Assembly (NCBI GenBank): GCA_002402465.1
Contig: DHFW01000023.1
Span: 1 to 15,351 of the forward strand
DNA length: 15,351 bases
Reading direction: 5' to 3'
From: Bacteroidales bacterium UBA4814
GTDB lineage: Bacteria > Bacteroidota > Bacteroidia > Bacteroidales > UBA7960
Positions within the stretch are counted from its first letter, which is position 1; each line of letters starts with the position of its first letter. The notes beneath the pieces were generated by a model that did not search any database, was not told the origin of the DNA, and saw only the letters and a list, made by a program, of their open reading frames with translations. Both the position numbers and the translations under genes were made by a program. Of this stretch, positions 1 to 8,194 are shown in pieces.

Positions 1-1721
1 AATCTGTAACCGTGGGAACTGAAACATATACCAATGTTCCCGGTGGAAAAGTTGACTGGTCATTCACAAACAACAACTACGTTGCCCAGGAAGGTACAGT
101 TGATATCATTATCACCAAAGCCGCTGCTTCAATCGTGGTTAATGGATATGAAGGCGTTTACGACGGACAGGCTTATGGAGCAACACTTGTTTCTGCTAAT
201 GGTGTTAATGAAGAAGACCTCACTGGTTCTGTTACCGTAGGAACTGAAACATATACCAATGTTCCCGGTGGAGAAGTTGACTGGTCATTCGAGCATAACA
301 ACTACGTTGCTCAGGAAGGTACAGTTGATATCATTATCACCAAAGCCGCTGCTTCAATCGTGGTTAATGGATATGAAGGCGTTTACGACGGACAGGCTTA
401 TGGAGCAACACTTGTATCTGCTGAAGGTGTAAACGATGAAGACCTCACTGCTTCTGTAACCGTGGGAACTGAAACCTTTACCGATGTTCCCGGTGGAAAA
501 GTTGACTGGTCATTTGAAAACAACAACTACGTTTCACAAAGCGGAAAAGTTGACATTACAATCACTCCCGCCCCTCTTTCCTTCGAATACCTCGGCACTC
601 GCCTCATTGCGACAACTACAGATTCAGCCGTCCTGGATCTTAAAGCCTTGGTTGTTGACGAGGATTGCCTTGACTACAGCAACAGAGATTTAAGTACCGC
701 TGACATTTGGTTTGAGATCGAGGGTGTTGAAGGTAGTGAAGAAGCAGTGTTAACCGTTCTTGACTCTGGTTGCGAAGGTATAGCCACTGCTGATTATACT
801 GCGGGCCTGTCCACTCTTAGAATAACGATCCATGCTGGAGGTAATTATGAGGGAACTTTTGGCCCTGTCGTAGTGGTGGTTTACAGCCCCGACGGCGATC
901 ATGTTACCGGTGGCGGGTTTATCATTCCTGATGATAGCGTAAACAATGGTGAGTTCGCTTCTGAAGGCAACTCGCACGCAAACTTTGGTTTCAACATCAA
1001 ATACCAGAAGCGTGGCCGCGAAACTGTTTTGCAGGGCGAAATGAACCTGGTTGTCAGAAGCGAAGGACAAATGTACCAGTTCAAATCAACTGAAGCATTA
1101 TCGCTTGGCATTAACACCAATGATGAAAATGAGAAGCAAGCCAACTTTACCTTTGCAGGCAACTGGCACCAGGGCAATAACAACGTTGTTGTTCCGAATG
1201 TCACCATGTTTGTGACTTTGATCGACCGTGGAAGCCCGGGTATTGACAATGATGAAATTGGCTTTACTGTTTGGAATGAAAATGGTGCCCTGATATACTC
1301 CAATAAGTGGGAGAATTATTCCACCACCAGGCAACTGCTTGCTGGAGGTAACATCGTGGTTCACAAAGGTGGTGCTGCTGTGGGCGACCTGGAGTTGATC
1401 GAAATCAACCCCGAAGAAGTGGAAATAGCCGATGGCGGCAACGCTTTTGAAATACCGGTTGACGCCAATCTGCGTGTGTTCCCCAATCCGTTCCGCGACA
1501 GGCTGAACTTCCGCTTCGCTCCTACTGCCGACACCCAGGTACGCCTGGAGCTGTTCGACATGACCGGCGCGCTGGTTGAAGTGGTGTTTGAAGGTTCGGT
1601 TCAGGCCAACCAGCTCATGGAGCTGCAATATGTGCCCCAACTCAGGAACGCTACCTTCCTGTTCTACCGATTGACCATGGGCACCGAGGTACAAACCGGG
1701 AAAGTTATGTACCAGAGGTAA
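1..1721 (+). CDS. Secreted Ig-like repeat protein with T9SS type A sorting domain (5' end missing)
   Basis: The reading frame is open to the left edge (first full codon at 3), so the true start and signal peptide lie outside the window; the GTG at 12 falls inside a repeat and is not a start. In order: part of one and then two full 75-residue Ig-like repeats (3-569) with a conserved YDGQ motif, resembling the MBG/YDG family of bacterial surface stalk domains; a linker domain (about 570-896); a domain opening with VTGGGFI at 903 and running to about 1374, similar in pattern to the post-COAP-1-type domain of bacterial surface proteins; and a C-terminal domain from 1476 starting VFPNPF and ending GKVMYQR, typical of the T9SS type A sorting domain. 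From family knowledge, such a tail directs export through the outer membrane and surface attachment or release. Role is inferred: adhesin or cell-surface stalk. No catalytic domain is visible in the part seen. Confidence 0.9.
   Translation, partial: SVTVGTETYTNVPGGKVDWSFTNNNYVAQEGTVDIIITKAAASIVVNGYEGVYDGQAYGATLVSANGVNEEDLTGSVTVGTETYTNVPGGEVDWSFEHNNYVAQEGTVDIIITKAAASIVVNGYEGVYDGQAYGATLVSAEGVNDEDLTASVTVGTETFTDVPGGKVDWSFENNNYVSQSGKVDITITPAPLSFEYLGTRLIATTTDSAVLDLKALVVDEDCLDYSNRDLSTADIWFEIEGVEGSEEAVLTVLDSGCEGIATADYTAGLSTLRITIHAGGNYEGTFGPVVVVVYSPDGDHVTGGGFIIPDDSVNNGEFASEGNSHANFGFNIKYQKRGRETVLQGEMNLVVRSEGQMYQFKSTEALSLGINTNDENEKQANFTFAGNWHQGNNNVVVPNVTMFVTLIDRGSPGIDNDEIGFTVWNENGALIYSNKWENYSTTRQLLAGGNIVVHKGGAAVGDLELIEINPEEVEIADGGNAFEIPVDANLRVFPNPFRDRLNFRFAPTADTQVRLELFDMTGALVEVVFEGSVQANQLMELQYVPQLRNATFLFYRLTMGTEVQTGKVMYQR
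3..569 (+). repeat. Tandem 225-bp repeats encoding 75-aa Ig-like domains
   Basis: Copy 2 is 120-344 and copy 3 is 345-569, each exactly 225 bp; copy 1 is cut by the window edge and ends at 119. Bases 87-190 and 312-415 are identical over 104 bp. Copy 3 diverges in its last third, where it joins the non-repeated part. The array probably continues upstream of the window. Confidence 0.95.
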
Positions 1722-1745
1722 ATCCAACCCCTTGGTTTATACTGG

Positions 1746-1781
1746 AAGCGGCCCCGAGTAAATTCGGGGCCGCTTTTTTTT
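1746..1781 (+). terminator. Rho-independent terminator after the T9SS-tailed protein
   Basis: A perfect 12-bp GC-rich stem (1746-1757 with 1764-1775) encloses a 6-base loop and runs into eight T residues (1774-1781). It lies 25 bases after the stop codon at 1719-1721 and insulates the downstream lipoprotein gene. Confidence 0.93.
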
Positions 1782-1905
1782 AGAAAATATTGTGTCAGAA
1801 TAAAACAGCCCTTTAAGGGAAATACTATAAATTTATACCTGCACTTTGAAATAAAATTCACAGCCAGGCAATTTAGGCAAAACCTTTTCTTTTAAAACAT
1901 TGATA

Positions 1906-2406
1906 ATGAAAAATATAACAGTCTTATTGCTGATCTTCATGGTATCGGCACTCTTCTTCTCTTGCAACGACAAGGACGAAAAGGAACCGGTGGTGGAGTA
2001 TTTTATCAGCGCTACTGTAAATGGTTCGGCAGTTTATTTCAATGAACAGGCTGCCCTTTGGGGGCAGGCTTTACATTACGAGCAGCAGCACGAACTAAAC
2101 ATTTACGGAAGCATCGAAGAGATTATTGGAATTACCATACAGGTGCTCGACAACCAAGCCATTGCACCCGGTGTTTATGCTGGCCTGGAAGATAACGGCA
2201 CCCATTTTGAAGGGGTGCGAATTATTTTCTCCCAGGAACTCAACAATTACATTACAGACGACCAGAACCCTGTTGGAACCGTTGAAATTACTGAGCTTAG
2301 CGAAACCGAAATAAGAGGCAACTTTTCTGGTGAACTCAAAATTCTGAACAAGAGCCAACCTCTGGTCATTTCAAACGGACAGTTTTTTGTAAAAAGGGAG
2401 GGATAG
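1906..2406 (+). CDS. Small lipoprotein of unknown function (DUF6252-like)
   Basis: A 166-residue protein from the ATG at 1906; a TTG two codons earlier is a less likely start. Residues 1-20 form a lipoprotein signal (MKN, a hydrophobic core, then LFFSC), with the lipidated cysteine at C20. It is followed by NDKDEKE, an acidic, lysine-containing stretch like the export signal that sends Bacteroidota lipoproteins to the outer surface. The mature part is rich in beta-strand patterns and ends with a 'GTVEITEL...IRGNFSGEL...VISNGQFFVKR' layout seen in Bacteroidota lipoproteins of the DUF6252 type; that family link rests on pattern only. It stands between a strong terminator and an independently promoted gene, so it is probably transcribed alone. 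No clear TAnnTTTG box was found ahead of it. Biological role is unknown. Confidence 0.85.
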   Translation: MKNITVLLLIFMVSALFFSCNDKDEKEPVVEYFISATVNGSAVYFNEQAALWGQALHYEQQHELNIYGSIEEIIGITIQVLDNQAIAPGVYAGLEDNGTHFEGVRIIFSQELNNYITDDQNPVGTVEITELSETEIRGNFSGELKILNKSQPLVISNGQFFVKREG

Positions 2407-2431
2407 CCTTCAGGAACCTCGCCAACATTGG

Positions 2432-2439
2432 TATTTTTG
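2432..2439 (+). promoter_or_regulatory. Candidate Bacteroidota -7 box for the TPR-SpoIIE gene
   Basis: TATTTTTG matches TAnnTTTG. A weak -33 element (TTCA at 2409-2412) lies 19 bp upstream. The box is 57 bases before the ATG at 2497 and would overlap the alternative TTG start at 2428, which supports the ATG. Confidence 0.45.
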
Positions 2440-2496
2440 CCCGGTCAATCTGGTTTGTCATTCAATGCTATTCCCTTTGCAAATAATAGAATCAAA

Positions 2497-4836
2497 ATGA
2501 AAGCCTTAAAACACCGCTGGATTTTTTTCATGCTGTTACTTTGTGTAAAGGTCGTTTCAGGCACCGATAGCCAGGCTTCCCTGCTTAAACAGTTTGAACA
2601 GACTACCGAACCAAATGAGAGGATAAACCTGCTCTTGCAGCTTGGAGATTACTATGTACAAAGCAAACCTGATTCGGCCATTTTCTTCTATCAGCAAGCT
2701 GTTGTTCAGGCCCAGGAATACGAAAGTGAAAGTTTTTCGGCTGTCGAAAAAGAGCAGTTCTACCAGCTTAAGGCTTTATCTTTCAGAAAATTGCTATTGG
2801 CTATCAGCAACACCGGCGAAAACTTGCTTCTGCGAAGAAAAGCGCAGGAATTGCTGGAGATGGCCTCAAAGAGAAGCGATATCCTCTCGGTGATGACTTC
2901 CTATAACTATCTGGGCACAATATATAATTATGAAGGAGACTACCCAAAAGCACTGGAGAATTTTCAGGAGGCCTATCAGCTGGCCAAAGCTCTGGAAGAC
3001 ACCCTCGAAATAGCCCGGATTGCTCAAAACCTAGGGATTGTTAATTATTATATGGGAAACATGGAAGGGGCAGCAAAATTTACTCTCGAAGCCCTTAACT
3101 TTTACACACACCTCAACCATCAGCTTGGAAAGGCCAGTTGCCTGTTAATGCTGGGAAACCTGCAATTTGACCTGGATGACTTTAACAAAGCGCTCAATTA
3201 CTACAACGAAGCCTACCTTGACTTTGAAGCACTGGGCCACCTTACCGGAAAATACAACGCCATTCTAAACGTTGGGGCTTTACTAATTGAGGAAGGCCAC
3301 TATTCGGAAGCCATAGATCGCCTTGAGGAGGCCTTAGCACTGGCCCAAAAAACAAACGACCAGCAGGGTGTGGTTCGCTGCCTGCACAATATTGGCATGA
3401 GCCATTCGCACCTGGGCCAGCCACAACAGGCACTGCAATATTACCAGGAGGCGCTGCAGCTTGCCCAAGCGCACAACCTCAAACACATCGAAGCCAACAC
3501 CCTGAGCAATATGGCGGGAGTAAACAACGACCTGGGGCACTACACCACCGCTCTGAACCAGGCCAGCCGAAGCCTCGAACTGTCGAGGGAAATCCACTCG
3601 CTCGACGACCAGCTGCACGCCTACCGCAACCTTTCGCGCGCCCAGGAAGGGCTAGGCAATTTCAGGCAGGCCCTGGAATACCATAAACTTTTTAAGCTTT
3701 TCAGCGATTCTCTGAACCGCATGGAAAACCTTAGGGAAATAAGCCGGGTAGAAGCCCAATTTCAGAACGAAAGGATGAGACAAGAGGTGGAGCTGAAAAA
3801 TACACAGCTCGAAAAGCAAGAGTTGGAGATTGCCAGTCAGTCGCTTAGCCTTGGGCGACAACGAATGATCAGAAACATACTGATCTTGGGTTTTTTAATT
3901 CTGGCAGGGGTTTCGGCAAATATTTACACCAGTTTGGTAAGGCGAAAAAAAGCCAATGCCCTGATCATGCAGCAAAATCAGGAGATCAGCACCCAGCACC
4001 AGGAAATTACGCTGCAGAAATCCATCATTGAAGACAAAAACGAGGCCATGGTGTCGAGCATACGCTATGCCCAGAATATACAAAAAGCCCTCCTGCCCGA
4101 TGAGCAAACCCTGCAGGACTTGCTGGGTCAAATGTTCGTAATCTATGAGCCCAAAGAAATTGTCAGCGGTGATTTTTACTGGATAGGCAAGCAAAATGGC
4201 GTTACCCTGCTGGCCCTGGCCGACTCTACCGGACATGGGGTTCCCGGTGCATTTATGAGCGTAATGGGTATGTCGTTCCTGAATGAGTTTGTGGCTCGTC
4301 GCAAATACGCTTCGCCGGCCCAGCTGCTCGACGAGATGCGCCTATACATTATCAGCTCACTGCACCAGCAAGGCGATATTACCGATGCCCCGGAAGGTAT
4401 CGAAATGGCCCTGGTGGCTATAGAACCCGAAAAAAAAACGATCACCTTCAGTGGTGCACGTACACCCCTGTATGTTGCTTCAGAAAATTCTGTCAGTCTT
4501 AACGGCGAAACCCTGCCCATAAGCGAAGGACCGGTTTACAAAATCAAAGCCGACCAGATGCCCCTCTCCTTTCACAGGAAAATGAGGGCTTTCTCAAACC
4601 AAAGTATACAACTGCATGCAAACGACATGGTGTATATGATGACCGATGGCCTGGCCGACCAGTTCGGCACCGAGGCCAGGATAAGGTTTACAAACCAGCG
4701 CGCTTTGAAACTGCTGGAAGAGGTGTATCATTTGCCTCTTTGCGATCAAAAAGACCGCATTCTGGAGACCTTCCTTGCTTGGAAAAAGGATTGCGAACAG
4801 GTGGATGACATGGCAGTGATTGGTTTTAGAATATAA
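2497..4836 (+). CDS. TPR-repeat membrane protein with SpoIIE-type (PP2C) phosphatase domain
   Basis: From the ATG at 2497 the protein has 779 residues and opens with a signal peptide (MKALKHR, then a hydrophobic run ending VVSG). An in-frame TTG at 2428 would bury this signal. Residues about 25-430 are tetratricopeptide repeats with the usual Y..AL..Y..A spacing. A coiled coil leads to one membrane helix (about 461-481), followed by a basic RRKK stop and a second coiled coil. The C-terminal phosphatase has the metal-binding aspartates of this family: D559 in SGDFYW, D576 in ADSTGHGVPGA, D717 in MTDG, and D770/D771 in DDMAVIGF. Inferred topology is periplasmic TPRs with a cytoplasmic serine/threonine phosphatase. 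Such proteins often act on phosphorylated anti-sigma antagonists, but no such partner, kinase or sigma factor is in the window, so the signal and target are unknown. No terminator is visible after it. Confidence 0.93.
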   Translation: MKALKHRWIFFMLLLCVKVVSGTDSQASLLKQFEQTTEPNERINLLLQLGDYYVQSKPDSAIFFYQQAVVQAQEYESESFSAVEKEQFYQLKALSFRKLLLAISNTGENLLLRRKAQELLEMASKRSDILSVMTSYNYLGTIYNYEGDYPKALENFQEAYQLAKALEDTLEIARIAQNLGIVNYYMGNMEGAAKFTLEALNFYTHLNHQLGKASCLLMLGNLQFDLDDFNKALNYYNEAYLDFEALGHLTGKYNAILNVGALLIEEGHYSEAIDRLEEALALAQKTNDQQGVVRCLHNIGMSHSHLGQPQQALQYYQEALQLAQAHNLKHIEANTLSNMAGVNNDLGHYTTALNQASRSLELSREIHSLDDQLHAYRNLSRAQEGLGNFRQALEYHKLFKLFSDSLNRMENLREISRVEAQFQNERMRQEVELKNTQLEKQELEIASQSLSLGRQRMIRNILILGFLILAGVSANIYTSLVRRKKANALIMQQNQEISTQHQEITLQKSIIEDKNEAMVSSIRYAQNIQKALLPDEQTLQDLLGQMFVIYEPKEIVSGDFYWIGKQNGVTLLALADSTGHGVPGAFMSVMGMSFLNEFVARRKYASPAQLLDEMRLYIISSLHQQGDITDAPEGIEMALVAIEPEKKTITFSGARTPLYVASENSVSLNGETLPISEGPVYKIKADQMPLSFHRKMRAFSNQSIQLHANDMVYMMTDGLADQFGTEARIRFTNQRALKLLEEVYHLPLCDQKDRILETFLAWKKDCEQVDDMAVIGFRI

Positions 4837-4870
4837 GGAAGGTTGTTGTTTTTGTTAAATTGGTTTGGGG

Positions 4871-4898
4871 TTCAAGGATGAAGGATGAAAGTTCAAGG
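4871..4898. repeat. Four tandem 7-bp units (TTCAAGG / ATGAAGG type)
   Basis: The units read TTCAAGG, ATGAAGG, ATGAAAG, TTCAAGG with no spacing. They lie in the non-coding gap before ispG. Confidence 0.8.
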
Positions 4899-4923
4899 TT
4901 TTAAAAACAAATTGCAGTCCAAA

Positions 4924-4951
4924 CTTCTGACTTCCGACTTTGGACTTCCGG
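4924..4951. repeat. Four tandem 7-bp units (CTTCCGA type)
   Basis: The units read CTTCTGA, CTTCCGA, CTTTGGA, CTTCCGG, contiguous, 25 bases after the first heptad cluster and 16 bases before the ispG start. Part of the cluster also pairs with flanking sequence: AGTCCAAA at 4916-4923 is the inverted complement of TTTGGACT at 4939-4946, so RNA from here could fold into an 8-bp hairpin. Confidence 0.8.
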
Positions 4952-4967
4952 CAAAATTCAATAAAGA

Positions 4968-6761
4968 ATGATCCGTTTCTCTACCCGCGAGGTACAGATC
5001 GGCAACCGGCCCTTGGGCGGGCTAAACCCCATACGGCTGCAGTCGATGACCAACACGCCTCCGTTGGATATCAAAACCACGGTGGAACAAGCCATTCGCA
5101 TTTTTGAAGCTGGGGCCGACTATGTGCGCATCAGCACTCCCAGCCGCCAGAGCGCCCTGAACCTTGAGAGTATCAAAAAAGAGCTTCGGCTGGCGGGATT
5201 CGACCAGCCCCTGGTGGCCGATATTCATTTCAATGCAGACCTGGCACTTATTGCCGCGCGACTGGTGGAGAAAGTACGCATCAACCCGGGCAACTACACC
5301 GGCATTCCCCGCAAGGGGCAAACAGAATGGACGGATGCCGAATATGCCACCGAGCTGGAAAAAGTGCGCCAAAACATGGCCCCGCTCATTGCCGTATGCC
5401 GCGAATACGGAACAGCCCTGCGCATAGGCACCAATTTCGGGTCGCTATCTCAACGCATCATCTCGCGCTACGGCAACACGCCAGAAGGCATGGTACAATC
5501 GACCGTGGAGTTTTTAAAGATCTTTGAAGACCTGGGGTTTTATCAAAGCGTGGTTTCATTGAAGGCCAGCAACCCGCTGATCATGATTCGCTCGTACCTG
5601 CTTATGGTTGAACGCATGCAGTTCGAGGGCATGGCTTATCCTTTGCACCTGGGCGTTACTGAAGCTGGCGAAGGCGAAAACGGCCGCATAAAATCTGCCC
5701 TGGGAATTGGCACCTTGCTGAAGATGGGGATTGGTGATACTATACGCGTGAGCCTGTCGGAAGCCCCCGAGGATGAAATACCTGTGGCCCGGAAAATTGT
5801 CGATCCTTATCAGCAGAATTTCACTTCGGCCTTGTCCGTAAAAGAACCTTTTAGGGTTCCTGATTTTGATTGGAAGAGCAACTACACCCCTGCCCTGCCG
5901 GGCGGTTGCAAAGCTACTGTTGTGCAGTCATTTACCGAAAGGGGAAACACGGGCAAAAAGCCTGATTTGTTTTTGCTGGAAAAATCATTGGAGAAGATCA
6001 GCAATCCTGATGCAGCTTTTCATGGCGAAGTGCTCGACACCATTGGCGAAAACCGTTATCCTTTATTTTACCTGACCGAAACAGAAATCAACAATTCTCC
6101 GTTGCACCCCGAATTCAACTTCTTTAAGGCCGACTTTCCTCTTCAGACCCATTTGCTGGAAAAGCTTAAACAGGTACCTGGCCCGGTGCTGTTTTTTTCT
6201 TTCCCCGAAAGGGAATTGAGTAAGACCACAGAAGAGCTTTATCAGCTGCTGGAGAAATGGCAAATAAAGGCAGCCCTTGTGCCTCGCCTTGCCTACAGCC
6301 AACCTGACCGGGAAGTGCTAATGCTTAGCCTTACGGCCGATGCCGGAGCGCTTTTGCTGCAGCGCAAAATTCATGGCCTTTGGGTGGAGGCGCCAAACCT
6401 GCACAAAAAAAGCCATTTGACTGACATTTGTTTTGGCTTGCTGCAAGCCTGCGGGCTAAGAATTACCAGCACGGAGTTTATTTCGTGTCCCACTTGTGCA
6501 CGAACTTCTTTTGACCTGCTTACCTTGTTACAGCAAGTGAAGGAAAAGACCAGCCAGTTCCCCGGCCTCAAAATTGCCGTGATGGGCTGTGTGGTAAATG
6601 GCCCCGGCGAGATGGCCGACGCCGACTTTGGCATAATGGGTGCAGGGCCAGGAAAAGTTCACCTGTATAAGGGAACGGAGCCCTTGGTGAAGAATATTGA
6701 CCAGGACAAAGCGGCATCTGTCCTTGAGAAAACCATTAAAAAACTGAAATTCAACGACTAA
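4968..6761 (+). CDS. ispG: 4-hydroxy-3-methylbut-2-enyl-diphosphate synthase, long form
   Basis: IspG (GcpE) reductively converts methylerythritol cyclodiphosphate to HMBPP, the penultimate step of the MEP isoprenoid pathway in the cytoplasm. The 597-residue length is that of the three-domain form found in Bacteroidota, Chlamydiae and plants, against roughly 370 in E. coli. The N-terminal TIM barrel (about 1-280) carries QSMTNT near 25-30, RINPGN at 104-109, HLGVTEAG at 227-234 and GIGDTIRVSLS at 254-264. An inserted domain covers about 285-500. The C-terminal iron-sulfur domain has the three cluster ligands C507, C510 (CPTC) and C541 (MGC), plus E548 in NGPGE at the spacing of the E. coli cluster ligand. 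All key residues are present, so it should be active. The ATG at 4968 puts the family's TREV..G..PLGG opening at the correct place. There is no Shine-Dalgarno sequence; heptad repeats fill the upstream gap and no clear promoter box was found. Confidence 0.97.
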   Translation: MIRFSTREVQIGNRPLGGLNPIRLQSMTNTPPLDIKTTVEQAIRIFEAGADYVRISTPSRQSALNLESIKKELRLAGFDQPLVADIHFNADLALIAARLVEKVRINPGNYTGIPRKGQTEWTDAEYATELEKVRQNMAPLIAVCREYGTALRIGTNFGSLSQRIISRYGNTPEGMVQSTVEFLKIFEDLGFYQSVVSLKASNPLIMIRSYLLMVERMQFEGMAYPLHLGVTEAGEGENGRIKSALGIGTLLKMGIGDTIRVSLSEAPEDEIPVARKIVDPYQQNFTSALSVKEPFRVPDFDWKSNYTPALPGGCKATVVQSFTERGNTGKKPDLFLLEKSLEKISNPDAAFHGEVLDTIGENRYPLFYLTETEINNSPLHPEFNFFKADFPLQTHLLEKLKQVPGPVLFFSFPERELSKTTEELYQLLEKWQIKAALVPRLAYSQPDREVLMLSLTADAGALLLQRKIHGLWVEAPNLHKKSHLTDICFGLLQACGLRITSTEFISCPTCARTSFDLLTLLQQVKEKTSQFPGLKIAVMGCVVNGPGEMADADFGIMGAGPGKVHLYKGTEPLVKNIDQDKAASVLEKTIKKLKFND

Positions 6762-6787
6762 TGATTCCGGGCAACCACTTAATGGCA

Positions 6788-6819
6788 TTAGCCGGTATTA
6801 GTAATTCGTTGTATCTTTG
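6788..6819 (+). promoter_or_regulatory. Candidate Bacteroidota promoter for trkA-trkH
   Basis: The -7 box TATCTTTG (6812-6819) matches TAnnTTTG exactly. A TTAG at 6788-6791, 20 bp upstream, can serve as the -33 element. Transcription would begin near 6826, giving a short leader before the ATG at 6843. Confidence 0.65.
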
Positions 6820-6842
6820 CAAGGTTTTTTTAACATTCTGAC

Positions 6843-8189
6843 ATGAACATTCTGATTGCAGGCGATAGTGAAGTGGCGTTGCACATTGCAGAATTACTTG
6901 CCAACGAAAAACATAATGTTTCCCTTATTTGCCCCAATAAGGAATTGCTGAAAGTTATCGAGTCGCACTCGGATTTGATGACCTTTGTGGGCGATTCTAC
7001 CTCGATACAAGTGCTGCAGGAAATCAACCCCAAGCGCACTGACCTGCTCATAAGCGTGCATTTGGATGGGCGCGTTAACCTGCTCACGGCCATTATGGCC
7101 AAAAAGCTCGGGGTAAAAAAGTGCATTGCCAAGTTGCACGAAGTGGAAACAATAACTGCCGAATATAAGGAGTTTTGCAAAAGCCTGGGCATAGATTTCC
7201 TGGTATCGCCCGAAAAGATCGCCGCTAAAGAAATTGTGAATCTGCTTAACAATACTGCAGCCACCGAAATATTCGATTTTTCCGACAATCAGCTTTCGCT
7301 GATGCTGATAAAACTGGAATCTGATGCTCCGGTTATTGGTAAATCACTCAGCCAGATTGCTGAGGAACAACAGCATCTCGATTTCCGGGCGGTTGCCATT
7401 CACCGCCGAGCCAGAACCATTATTCCCAAGGGCGACGATGTGTTTCAGGAAGGCGACATGGCCTATGTGATTACCAAGCCCAATGGCATTGAGCAATTGC
7501 TCGAGATGGGCGGCAAGCAACGCTTTGAGATTTTTAATGTAATGATTGTGGGAGGCGGGGCTGTTGGAAAAATGGCTGCTGCCGCATTGGAGAAGAAATT
7601 TAACATTACCTTGTTCGACATAAACCACGAGCGCTGCGAAGAACTTTCAGAGTATCTTTCTGATACTTTGATCATTAATGGCGATGCCCGCGACATTACC
7701 CTGCTCGAGGATGAAAACATCAGCGCCATGGACGCTTTTGTGGCCGTGACCAACAACTCCGAAACCAATATTCTCACCTGCCTGCTGGCACGCAAGTATG
7801 GAGTTAAAAAAACCATTGCCCTGGTTGAGAACCTCGACTTTATTGACATTTCGCAGAATGTGGGTATCGATACCATCATTAATAAAAAACTTGGAACGGC
7901 AAGTTATATCATCCGGTTTACCATGGCCGCTGAGGTAATTTCAACCAAATGCCTTATTGGCATTAATGCCGAGGTTTTTGAGTTTGTTGCAGCACCCGAT
8001 TCACCGGTTACCAAAAAAGCCATCCGAAAACTAAAATTCCCGGCCAAGGCCATAATCGGTGGCATAATACGCCAGGGAATGGGTTATATTGCCGTAGGCG
8101 ATTTTCAGATTGAAGCCGGCGACAAAGTGGTGGTTTTTGCCCTGCCCCAGGCTTTTCATCAGGTGGATAAAATGTTCAGAAATAAATAG
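6843..8189 (+). CDS. trkA: Trk system potassium uptake regulatory subunit TrkA
   Basis: TrkA is the cytoplasmic, nucleotide-binding regulator that gates the TrkH potassium channel. At 448 residues it has the usual tandem layout: RCK Rossmann domain 1 (about 1-130), a TrkA-C domain (about 145-215), Rossmann domain 2 (about 231-350) and a second TrkA-C domain to the end. Domain 2 has an intact dinucleotide motif, GGGAVG at 237-242, with the ribose-binding acid D259 at the end of the second strand. Domain 1 is degenerate: residues 7-12 read GDSEVA in place of GxGxxG, and the acidic position is occupied by C30 (SLICPNK). Domain 1 may therefore bind nucleotide weakly or not at all; whether this is common in the phylum I cannot check here. 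The gene lies five bases upstream of trkH, so the two are surely cotranscribed. A good promoter precedes it. Confidence 0.95.
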   Translation: MNILIAGDSEVALHIAELLANEKHNVSLICPNKELLKVIESHSDLMTFVGDSTSIQVLQEINPKRTDLLISVHLDGRVNLLTAIMAKKLGVKKCIAKLHEVETITAEYKEFCKSLGIDFLVSPEKIAAKEIVNLLNNTAATEIFDFSDNQLSLMLIKLESDAPVIGKSLSQIAEEQQHLDFRAVAIHRRARTIIPKGDDVFQEGDMAYVITKPNGIEQLLEMGGKQRFEIFNVMIVGGGAVGKMAAAALEKKFNITLFDINHERCEELSEYLSDTLIINGDARDITLLEDENISAMDAFVAVTNNSETNILTCLLARKYGVKKTIALVENLDFIDISQNVGIDTIINKKLGTASYIIRFTMAAEVISTKCLIGINAEVFEFVAAPDSPVTKKAIRKLKFPAKAIIGGIIRQGMGYIAVGDFQIEAGDKVVVFALPQAFHQVDKMFRNK

Positions 8190-8194
8190 CTATC

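Noticed and set aside
1809..1819. CCCTTTAAGGG inverted repeat upstream of the lipoprotein gene
   Set aside because: The arms leave only one base between them, so no hairpin forms, and there is no promoter box nearby to make it an operator.
2428..2496. TTG start for the TPR-SpoIIE protein
   Set aside because: It would place 23 residues before a clear signal peptide and would overlap the likely promoter box at 2432-2439.
6832..6854. Direct repeat AACATTCTG on both sides of the trkA start
   Set aside because: Nine bases twice in 23 is notable, but the second copy is simply codons 2-4 and no function is evident.
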